Below are positions 53,923 to 61,488 of a stretch of DNA of 64,000 bases, piece after piece (the stretch's first letter is position 1; every line of letters begins with the position of its first letter). Both the position numbers and the translations under genes were made by a program. Under the pieces are notes generated by a model, which worked only from the letters and a program-made list of their open reading frames with translations, was not told the origin of the DNA and made no database searches. Origin of the DNA: Speluncibacter jeojiensis (lineage in GTDB: Bacteria; Actinomycetota; Actinomycetes; Mycobacteriales; Mycobacteriaceae); NCBI RefSeq assembly GCF_029589495.1, contig NZ_JAAIVF010000001.1:1116001-1180000 (forward strand). Reading direction: 5' to 3'.

Positions 53923-54624
53923 TCACCGCGGCGACAACGGCGCCGGCGGGTGCTGCACCAACGGATCCGGCGCGTACTTTTCACAGTGCGCTTGCTGATC
54001 AGCCCGTTCCTGCGCCGAAGAGCCCGCCCGTCCCGAATCGACCAGAAGCCGGCGCGGGGTCTCCGAGGTACTCCCGTCCGCTGCAGGCCCTGTCGTCAGC
54101 TGAACCGTCGAGTCGAACGCAAACCAGAAGGCCCCGGTTCCAGACAGCCCCTCCAGTTCCCCGTCGGGGAATACGGCATACTCACCAGGTGTCGGATAGA
54201 TGCAGATCGTCACGTTGTGCGCGCTTCCGCCACCCATCGGCGTCGCCGACACAGCGCGGAAGAGTTCACCACCCGTGTGGTTCCGAGTTTGCCGAATGGT
54301 GCTCAGATCACTGAGCCACTCATCTAGCCGAGGCGCGATTCTCGAGCGAACGGCGCGCGCCGCCCCGATGTCCGACCGGCCTTGAGCCAGCATCGCCGTG
54401 GTCTCTGCCGCGAAACGTGCGGCCTCGGCCTCCGCTTGCGGTATCGCGCTGGAGACATCCCAACCGTTGTGCAGAGCGGGATACCGCACGGACGGTGAGG
54501 CCGTCGGTGTACCGCCCGGTGAGTCCTGCTGTCCCGCCCCGCACCCACCTACAGCCGCGATGATGATGCCAGCGGCCGCTGCGGCACCAAGCAATTTCGT
54601 GTGAAACACCCTGCGCGCGCCCAT
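53923..54624 (-). CDS. Putative lipoprotein
   Basis: This 233-residue protein has an N-terminal signal sequence and lipobox (AAVGGC, Cys at about 28), followed by a Ser/Thr/Pro/Gly linker. The exported part has no domain that I recognise; it contains a long helix (about 60-110) and a VTICIYPTPGEYAVF strand pair. Its ATG overlaps the preceding gene's TGA as TGATG, so it belongs to the WXG/TPR operon. It may be the surface-anchored partner of that system. Confidence 0.75.
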   Translation of the reverse strand: MGARRVFHTKLLGAAAAAGIIIAAVGGCGAGQQDSPGGTPTASPSVRYPALHNGWDVSSAIPQAEAEAARFAAETTAMLAQGRSDIGAARAVRSRIAPRLDEWLSDLSTIRQTRNHTGGELFRAVSATPMGGGSAHNVTICIYPTPGEYAVFPDGELEGLSGTGAFWFAFDSTVQLTTGPAADGSTSETPRRLLVDSGRAGSSAQERADQQAHCEKYAPDPLVQHPPAPLSPR

Positions 54625-57036
54625 CAACTCGACCTCGGCACGTATCCGCCGCCGAGAAGCGACGCCAGTTCATCATTTGTCTGCGGGATTGACTGCAGCT
54701 TCGACGCGTAATCCTGCTGGTATTCGTTGATCCAGGCGTAGATGCCCCGGTCATCCAAGAACTCCCGAGCATCCCGCGAACGGCCGGGCATCGAGTCTCT
54801 CGAAAAGTCAATCTGCGCATCACCATCATGTAGTCCGGCAGGAACCTGCCCGTTCTGGTCGTACGCGCGCAGCGCCTGGGTCATCAACTCGTTCTGTTTG
54901 ACAACGGCCATCTGATCGGGCTGTGCAACAGTCACACTGTGCAGGTCTGGGTCGTTGACCGCCTGCTCGATAAGCGAACTGGTCAGCGCTTCCTTTCCCG
55001 CGTCCAGCCCAGCGCCCAGCATTCCCGCGCCGGGCACCGCCTCAGAGACCTCCAACGGCGCGGTGAGCACCGAACCCGCGATCTCCAGTGCTTTGACCTT
55101 CGCATCGTGCACCGAGATCTGATGGTCGTTGTACTCGGTCGCCTGCTGCGTGTTCTGGAACGTGATCGCGTTCTGCCCGGCTACGTCGATGCGCGCCGAC
55201 AGGTCCGGCAAGTGACCAGCATTGTCGCGCAGCCAAACCGAAGGATCTGCACCCCCCTCTCGCACGGCCTGACCAAGCAGCTGCTGCTGCGCGATGCCCT
55301 GCGCACTCTCGAGCGTGATACGCCCCTGACCGGACTCGCTGGCGAGCATCAACAGCCGGTTTCCGTCAACGACATTCAACTGAACCGCACCTGAGCTCGG
55401 CTCGGTGCTCGACGGCTTCTCGAAACCGAGGGGCGCACCCGGCCCCGCCAGTACATCCAGATGCGAACCGAGCAACCGGCTCATCGACGTCGCATACTCG
55501 GGATGCTCCGCGAAATCCTCGTTGAACCCCTGCACATACGACGTGCCACCGGACATCGTCACCAACGCACCGTCACCGACATGGCCCTGCGTCGGCGCGA
55601 ACACCCCCGGCAGCCCCGCGAACGCCGACCGCGCGTTGTCCCCCACCGGCCCCGGCGTCTGAATGTCCCCACCGATCCACGACCACAACGAATTCTTCGC
55701 CTTCGTACCCGCATCGGTCTGCCACTCATTGTGCGTGAGCGCATACATCGTCGCCGACGGGTCATACCCCGCCGGCATCCCCTTGCCGGTCAACAGCGCG
55801 GCATCGGCCAGGTGATCACGGCCGCCGACCTGCGTGAGCTCGGCGATCGTGTCGTTGAGCATGCCCGTGCCGACCGGCACGCCACGACTGTCCTCGATCA
55901 ACGTGGTGGGCAGCTTCTGCTGAAACTCCGGCTCGTACCGTGCGAGTTCCGACGCCTTGGTCACCAGCGACGCGCTGAGCTGACTGCCCTGCTGCACCGA
56001 CGGATCCGCCGTATCCAGCAGGCCCGCGAACTGACGCACCTGGTCGACATTCGTGATCTCTGTCACCGACACCGGAAACCCCGACGCCGCACCCATCGTC
56101 GTACGGGAAACACCCGGGCCCACCAAGTCCTGCACCGATTTCGGCAGCTGGCCCATCCCGCCGGTCTCACCACTGGACGAGCCCACATTCGGCGACGACA
56201 GCGTGAACAACCCACTGGCGATGTTCGACCTGATGATCTGGTTAGGGCTCTCCCCGTGAATCGTCGGCCCCTGACCGAGCTTGTCGTCGAGCGAAAGCAG
56301 TCCGTCCTTGCCGGCCGACGCATAGAACGACTTGAGATAGTCGAACTGCCCGGCCGGCAGTACCAACGCCGGCCGGTCTCCGACCGCGTTTCGCCGGTCC
56401 TCGTTCTGGCTCGACGTGAGCTGCGCCTGCGCGAGCCGTTCCTCGATGGCGCGGCGCTCCTGCGGCGACAGGTTCCCGGACGCGAGCGCCTCGAAGTCTC
56501 GCTTGCCTTGCTCCGCACTGAGATTCGGTGCCGCAACCGCCGTGACCTTCTCGAATCGCGAGGTCTGCGTCAACGCCTGCAGCGCCTTACCGATCTCCAC
56601 ACCCGCCGCCGTGTCCTGCTGATCAAGCAGATCCAGCGCGTGAGTGAGCCGCTCGGCATACTGCGCGGCGGCCGTGTTGCACAACGACTGCGCCGCGGCC
56701 GGGTTGTCGAGCAGCAGCTGCGCCTGCACGGCCAGCGCGCCGCGGGCGGTCTGCGGTGTCGGCGCGGTCACGGCTCCCGTGTCGGCAACCGCGCACCCGA
56801 CCGCTTCGGCCGCGTCCACGATGCTCAACGCCTGCTGCCGCAACGGCCCCAGCGTCGCAGCCGCCCGGTCGAGCGCCCCGCCGACCACCAGGATCGCATC
56901 GGCCAGGGTGATGCCCGCGATCTTCTCGCCGTTAGGCACGCTCCGCGGCCGCATCGGCGGCCTGACCCTTCCACCCGTCCGCGGCCCGATCGACCGGATC
57001 CCAATTGATCTGCAACTGCGCGATACTCGGCCGCAT
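54624..57036 (-). CDS. Large WXG/TPR-region protein, with a frame break near the N-terminus
   Basis: This protein has about 800 residues. The main frame is open from 54624 to an ATG at 56954, but a better start is ATG 57036 (RPSIAQLQINWDPVDRAADGWKG), which overlaps the upstream stop as TGATG and has a WXG-like helix. That frame ends at TAA 56932-56934 unless one extra base is removed; then it joins NGEKIAGITLADAILVVGGA of the main frame. The rest is a TPR-repeat-region type protein known near WXG100 genes in mycolata. No signal peptide. A type VII-linked role or toxin-like role is possible but not shown. Confidence 0.7.
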
Positions 57037-57341
57037 CAGGCACCCCGCAGCTTACGCAACTCGGCCTCGAACCGTGCCTCCGCGGCCGCGTAGTCGTCAC
57101 GATTCTGCGCGGCGATCTGCGACATGTCCGAGACCCGCCCGCGCATCAGCCCCACCGCGGCGCCCACGACACCGTCGATCTCCTTACCCGCCGCCCCGAC
57201 CGCCGACACACCGACCCACTTCGCCGCCGGCTCGAACAACCCGGTCGACGGCAAACCCTTCACCGTCTCCGCGATCGCCGCCAACACATTCGACAACCCC
57301 TGCAACACGTCCCGATCGACCTGCAGCGTCTTATCGCCCAC
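57036..57341 (-). CDS. WXG100/EspC-like small protein
   Basis: This 101-residue helical protein starts at GTG 57341 with a GGGTGGGG stretch upstream. It has a first helix (VDRDVLQGLSNVLAAIAETV), a hydrophobic middle rich in Val/Gly/Ala, and a charged helical end (DYAAAEARFEAELRKL). This is the pattern of EspC/DUF2580 and WXG100-type proteins encoded ahead of larger partners. It overlaps the next gene by TGATG. No ESX ATPase or membrane components are in this window. Confidence 0.7.
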   Translation of the reverse strand: MGDKTLQVDRDVLQGLSNVLAAIAETVKGLPSTGLFEPAAKWVGVSAVGAAGKEIDGVVGAAVGLMRGRVSDMSQIAAQNRDDYAAAEARFEAELRKLRGA

Positions 57342-57456
57342 CGAGAAACCCCACCCCTGATGTTGAACAAACAAACCTATTGAACAACCGACCGTAGAGC
57401 CTAGCGGTAGCACATACTCACTCGAGAAGGTGCCCGCGAAGCGGCAGGAGCCCGTC

Positions 57457-58785
57457 GTGAACGAAGCCGGATCGTATCGTCGCCCCAGAGTGGTGTTGCC
57501 GACGCTCGTCGCCGCCCTGGCGCTCTGCCTGGGTGTCACGGCGCCCGCCGCCGCCTCGCCCGCGACGGCCCTGCCCCCGCTGGGCCACGACTTCCTCTGG
57601 GGCGTCGCCAGTTCCGGCTTCCAGTCGGAGGGCTACGCGCCCGACAGCAACTGGACACGCTACATCGCCCAAGGCCGGTCCGAGGACCCGTACCGCAACT
57701 CCGTGGACTTCCGGCACCGCTACGCCGCCGACATCGCACGAGCGAAGGGCCTGGGCGTCAAGGTGTATCGCATCAGCGTGGAGTGGGCGCGGATCGAACC
57801 CCGACCGGACGTGTGGGATGAGGACGCATTCCGCTTCTACGACAACGTCATCGACGACATCCGTGCGTCCGGCATGCGGCCGATGATCACCCTCGATCAC
57901 TGGGTCTATCCCGGTTGGGAGGTCGACCGCGGCGGCTGGCGCAACCCCGGCATGGTCGACGACTGGGTCATCAACGCCCGCAAGGTCGTCGACCGGTACG
58001 CAGGCGACGACCCGCTGTGGGTGACGATCAACGAGCCGACCGCCTACGTGGGCATGGAATTGCGCAACGGCGGAATCGCGCCGACGGACGCACCCGCGAT
58101 GCTCGACCGGCTCGTCGCCGCGCACGACGGGATCTACGACTACATCCACCGGGTGCAGCCGCGCGCGATGGTCACCAGCAACGTCGCGTACATCACCGGT
58201 GCCGAGGCCGCGGCCGACCGGCTGTTCGAGGACCGGATCGCCTCCCGGCTCGATTTCGTCGGCATCGACTACTACTACGGCGCCTCGCTGACCGATCCGC
58301 TGTCCGCGGTGGCCGCGCTGACCGGACAGCCCTGGAAGGCGACGCTGCAGCTCGAGGGCATCTACTACGCACTGGGCTTCTATGCCCGCAAGTTCCCGGG
58401 CAAGCCACTGTATGTCGTCGAGAACGGCATGCCGACCGACAACGGCGCACCCCGGCCGGACGGCTACACCCGCGCCGACAACCTGCGCGACACCGTCTAC
58501 TGGCTCCAGCGCGCGAAGGCCGCCGGGATGAACCTGATCGGCTACAACTACTGGAGCGTCACCGACAACTACGAGTGGGGCAGCTACCGCCCCCGCTTCG
58601 GCCTCTACACCGTCGACGTGCTCACCGACCCCACCCTGACCCGCCGTCCCACCGACGCGGTGCCCGCGTACACCGCGATCACCCGGGCCGGGGGCGTCCC
58701 GACCGGCTACCGGCCGACGCGCGCGCCGGCCCCGTGCTCGCTGGTCGACCCGCCGGAGAGCTGCCTGCACCCGGTCACCGGCTGA
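57457..58785 (+). CDS. Secreted glycoside hydrolase family 1 protein
   Basis: This 442-residue enzyme has a signal peptide (basic RRPRV, hydrophobic LPTLVAALALCLGVTA, cleavage after AAA near 34) and a GH1 barrel. The acid/base is Glu193 in TINEPTAY, and the nucleophile is Glu322 in VVENGMP. DFLWGVASSGFQSEG opens the barrel. Exported GH1 enzymes are rare; most beta-glucosidases of this family are cytoplasmic. GTG 57457 has AGGAG 6 bases upstream. It may act on glycans of the envelope or the outside. Confidence 0.87.
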   Translation: MNEAGSYRRPRVVLPTLVAALALCLGVTAPAAASPATALPPLGHDFLWGVASSGFQSEGYAPDSNWTRYIAQGRSEDPYRNSVDFRHRYAADIARAKGLGVKVYRISVEWARIEPRPDVWDEDAFRFYDNVIDDIRASGMRPMITLDHWVYPGWEVDRGGWRNPGMVDDWVINARKVVDRYAGDDPLWVTINEPTAYVGMELRNGGIAPTDAPAMLDRLVAAHDGIYDYIHRVQPRAMVTSNVAYITGAEAAADRLFEDRIASRLDFVGIDYYYGASLTDPLSAVAALTGQPWKATLQLEGIYYALGFYARKFPGKPLYVVENGMPTDNGAPRPDGYTRADNLRDTVYWLQRAKAAGMNLIGYNYWSVTDNYEWGSYRPRFGLYTVDVLTDPTLTRRPTDAVPAYTAITRAGGVPTGYRPTRAPAPCSLVDPPESCLHPVTG

Positions 58786-58891
58786 GAGCCCGCTGAGGAC
58801 GTCGGCGGCTGCCAGGTCCGTCGAGTATTTTCGGATGCGACCGTGACGCCGGCCCCTGCCCGGCCTCCCCTCGACAGGAAGCTGACCCCGC

Positions 58892-59569
58892 GTGGCCGAC
58901 ATCATCACCGACCTGGCGTTCGACGGATCGACCATCGACGGTTCCTGGTACCTCGACACCACCCGCTTCGCGCATGACACGAGCTGGCTCAACGGGTTCA
59001 TGAACGTCTACACCAGCATCGGTGTCGTGTTGTTCGCGGTGTTCATCGTGATCGGCTGGTGGATCGCCCGCTCGGCGCGGTCGTCGGTGATGACCGCGCT
59101 GATCGCCGCGCCGGTCAGCGCGGTGGTGGCGTACGTGATCAACGATGCGATCAAGTCGGTGGTGGCCGAGGCTCGGCCCTGCTACGCCTACCCCGGCACG
59201 TTCCTGATCGAGAAGTGCCCGCCGTTGAGCGACTACTCCTTCCCGAGCAACCACTCCGTGGTGGTTGCGGCGGTCACGGTGTCCCTGTTCTTCGCGAGCA
59301 TCCGGCTCGGCGTGGTGTCGGCGATCGCGGCACTGCTGATGGGCTTCTCCCGCGTCTACGTCGGCGCGCACTATCCGCACGACGTGCTGGTCGGGCTGTT
59401 GGTCGGCGTGCTCGTCAGCCTGGCGGTCACCCTGCTCGCGCAGCGCTACGCGACCGGGCTGGTCGACCGTATGCGCGGCGGACCGCTGCAGCCGGTCCTC
59501 GGCGCCCCCGACCGCGACGGCTCCGAGGCCGCGGCGCACCGGGTCGATCCCGCGGGCGTCGGAGACTGA
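58892..59569 (+). CDS. PAP2 family phosphatase
   Basis: This 225-residue integral membrane phosphatase has five or six helices and all three PAP2 motifs: KSVVAEARP, PSNHS and SRVYVGAHYPHD. It removes phosphate from lipid phosphates such as undecaprenyl pyrophosphate, phosphatidic acid or decaprenyl-phosphoryl sugars. It lies between a secreted GH1 and a mycolyltransferase, so a cell-wall lipid carrier role (BcrC-like or DPPR phosphatase) is likely. Confidence 0.92.
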   Translation: MADIITDLAFDGSTIDGSWYLDTTRFAHDTSWLNGFMNVYTSIGVVLFAVFIVIGWWIARSARSSVMTALIAAPVSAVVAYVINDAIKSVVAEARPCYAYPGTFLIEKCPPLSDYSFPSNHSVVVAAVTVSLFFASIRLGVVSAIAALLMGFSRVYVGAHYPHDVLVGLLVGVLVSLAVTLLAQRYATGLVDRMRGGPLQPVLGAPDRDGSEAAAHRVDPAGVGD

Positions 59570-59656
59570 TCCGATCCGGCCTCCGGCGTTTTCCGCCGCG
59601 GCCGGTGGCACGTCTTCTACCGTGGGACCACGGGGGTCCACGAGGGAAGTGATGCC

Positions 59657-60700
59657 GTGCCCAGCAACAGATCGGCTCGTGACCGAGTGACGGCGCCGGC
59701 CCGGCGGTGGCTCGGGACGTGTGCGCTGGCCGTCGCCGCCGCGCTGACCGGCGCCTCGCTGACGCTGGCCGCACCCGCGGCCGCCGCGACCGGCGACGGC
59801 TCGCATCTGGACCACATCGACAAGCTGGATGCCCGGCAGTGGAACGTCTACGTGTACTCGGCGGCCATGCGGCGCACGATCGAGTTCAAGGTGATCCGCC
59901 CGGCGAACACGTCGGCGGCGCGCCCGTCGCTGTATCTGCTCAACGGAGCCGGCGGCGGCGAGGACAGCGCCAACTGGCACTCCCAATCCGACGTGCTGTC
60001 CTTCTTCGCCGACAAGAACGTCAACGTGATCACGCCGATCGGCGGACGGTTCACCTACTACACCGACTGGCTCCGACCCGATCCCGTGCTGGGCGTCAAC
60101 AAGTGGACCACCTTCCTGACCCGTGAACTGCCGCCGATCATGAACGCGACGCTCGGCGCCGACGGCCGTAACGCGATCGCGGGGCTGTCGACCTCGGGCA
60201 GTGCGGTGCTCGCACTCGCCGAACAGGCTCCCGGGCTGTACCAGGGGGTAGGCGCCTACAGCGGCTGCGCTGCGACCAGCACCCCGCCCGGCCAGCAGTA
60301 TGTCGATCTGGTCGTCGGCGTCGGCGGCGGCGACACCGCGAACATGTGGGGCCCGCAGTCCGGTCCCGACTGGGCGGCCAACGACGCGTACCTGCACGCC
60401 GACCGCTTGCGCGGGCTGGCCCTGTACATTTCGAGCCGCACCGGATTGCCTGGACCGCACGACAATCTCGGTGGCCCCGGTCTGGAGGGCAGCCCGGTCG
60501 CGTTGGCCGACCAGATGGCCGTCGGCGGTGCCATCGAGGCGGCCGTCGACCAGTGCACGCGCCAGCTCGCCGCGAAGCTGAGTGCCCTGCACATCCCCGC
60601 CACCGTCAGCGTCGACACGCCCGGCACCCACTCGTGGGGCTACTGGCAGGACGACCTGCACCGGTCCTGGCCTCTGCTCGCGGCGTCGATCGGCGCCTGA
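59657..60700 (+). CDS. Mycolyltransferase (antigen 85 family)
   Basis: This 347-residue secreted alpha/beta hydrolase belongs to the Ag85/FbpA-like mycolyltransferases. A signal peptide ends near AAAA (residues 1-44). The nucleophile Ser lies in GLSTSGSA, and the His in GTHSWGYWQDDL. RPSLYLLNGAGGG forms the oxyanion area. It moves mycolic acids from trehalose monomycolate to arabinogalactan or trehalose. It starts with GTG 59657 after GGGAAG. This gene is good evidence for a mycolic acid envelope. Confidence 0.93.
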   Translation: MPSNRSARDRVTAPARRWLGTCALAVAAALTGASLTLAAPAAAATGDGSHLDHIDKLDARQWNVYVYSAAMRRTIEFKVIRPANTSAARPSLYLLNGAGGGEDSANWHSQSDVLSFFADKNVNVITPIGGRFTYYTDWLRPDPVLGVNKWTTFLTRELPPIMNATLGADGRNAIAGLSTSGSAVLALAEQAPGLYQGVGAYSGCAATSTPPGQQYVDLVVGVGGGDTANMWGPQSGPDWAANDAYLHADRLRGLALYISSRTGLPGPHDNLGGPGLEGSPVALADQMAVGGAIEAAVDQCTRQLAAKLSALHIPATVSVDTPGTHSWGYWQDDLHRSWPLLAASIGA

Positions 60701-60707
60701 GCCCGGA

Positions 60708-60734
60708 CCGAGGGTGCGTAACTCCCACCCTCGG
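60708..60734 (+). terminator. Hairpin after the mycolyltransferase
   Basis: A 9-bp perfect stem (60708-60716 with 60726-60734) with a 9-base loop starts 7 bases after the stop. No U-tract. It may act as a GC-type terminator. Confidence 0.5.
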
Positions 60735-60793
60735 GGACCTACTCCTCACCCGATGCCGGGTCCAGAATGGAAGGTGCTCCACAGAAGAACCCG

Positions 60794-60822
60794 GGGGGCT
60801 TCCCCAGTACGGCGAAGCCCCC
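60794..60822 (+). promoter_or_regulatory. 5'-UTR hairpin before the small Gly/Leu-rich ORF
   Basis: A 9-bp stem (60794-60802 with 60814-60822) and 11-base loop end 2 bases before the AGGAGG ribosome site at 60825-60830. The hairpin could influence translation of the small ORF, or end a short upstream transcript. Confidence 0.45.
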
Positions 60823-60839
60823 ACAGGAGGTAGGACATC

Positions 60840-60980
60840 ATGCTAGGACTCGTCCTCGGCCTCGGCAGCAGTGTCATCGGCATCGGACTCGGCCTCGGCA
60901 GCAGCGCGCTCGGCCTCGGGCTCGGACTGTTGCTCAGTGACGCGACCATCAAGCGTGACGTGCGCAGACTCGGTGACTGA
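60840..60980 (+). CDS. 46-residue Gly/Leu-rich peptide
   Basis: This tiny protein has a strong Shine-Dalgarno site (AGGAGG at 60825, 9 bases before ATG). It begins with about 30 hydrophobic Gly/Leu residues containing the repeated unit LGLGSS, then a polar tail SDATIKRDVRRLGD. The composition suits a membrane-inserted or oligomeric peptide. Small mycolata porins such as PorA/PorH have this size, and the mycolyltransferase next door could be relevant, but there is no sequence match that I can state. It might also be a coding artefact, although the ribosome site argues for translation. Confidence 0.65.
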   Translation: MLGLVLGLGSSVIGIGLGLGSSALGLGLGLLLSDATIKRDVRRLGD

Positions 60981-60990
60981 CTGATCCGGC

Positions 60991-61407
60991 TCAGCGGTAC
61001 TGCGGTGGCTGCTGGCCGGGAGCTTGGCCCTGCGGTTGCCCGTATCCGAGTTGCGCCGCAGTGTGCTTCGCCGCCTCGGTGACCGGCACCGCATAGACGG
61101 CGGTGCCGTAGGCGCAGATCTCGGTCCAGGTGTCACCGAGTTCGGTGGTGTCGAACCGCATGCACACAATCGCGTTGCCACCGCGGGACGCGGCCTCGCC
61201 GATGAGCCGGCCCATCGCCTCGTTGCGACTCTCGGCGAGGTTCTTGGTCATGCCCTGCAACTCGCCGCCGAACATCGACTTGAACCCGGCACCCATCTGC
61301 GAGAAGGCGTTTCGAGACCGCACGGTCAACCCGAACACCTCTCCGCACACCCGCTGGATCTCCCAGCCGGGAAGGTCGTTGGTGGTCACGACGAGCATCT
61401 GATTCAC
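60991..61407 (-). CDS. YbjQ/UPF0145 family protein
   Basis: This 138-residue protein contains the YbjQ heavy-metal-binding-like domain: MLVVTTNDLPGWEIQRVCGEVFGLTVRS at the start, then GRLIGEAASRGGNAIVCMRFDT and a beta-rich end. A Gln/Pro/Gly tail of about 15 residues follows. GTG 61407 has GAAAGG 3 bases upstream; ATG 61398 is an alternative with wider spacing. The family forms pentamers of unknown function. It follows dnaX on the same strand, 81 bases away. Confidence 0.88.
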   Translation of the reverse strand: MNQMLVVTTNDLPGWEIQRVCGEVFGLTVRSRNAFSQMGAGFKSMFGGELQGMTKNLAESRNEAMGRLIGEAASRGGNAIVCMRFDTTELGDTWTEICAYGTAVYAVPVTEAAKHTAAQLGYGQPQGQAPGQQPPQYR

Positions 61408-61488
61408 GTGCCTTTCGGGGTTGTCGTCAACTGCCGGGCAACATCTCGAACACGGGGCGGCATCGAACCGGAAGCGGAGCCGGACGGA

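Noticed and set aside
60748-60764. TCACCC followed by GGGTCC near the small Gly/Leu-rich ORF
   Set aside because: The spacing is 6 rather than 5 and the right arm has lost GA, so it was left out of the palindrome set.
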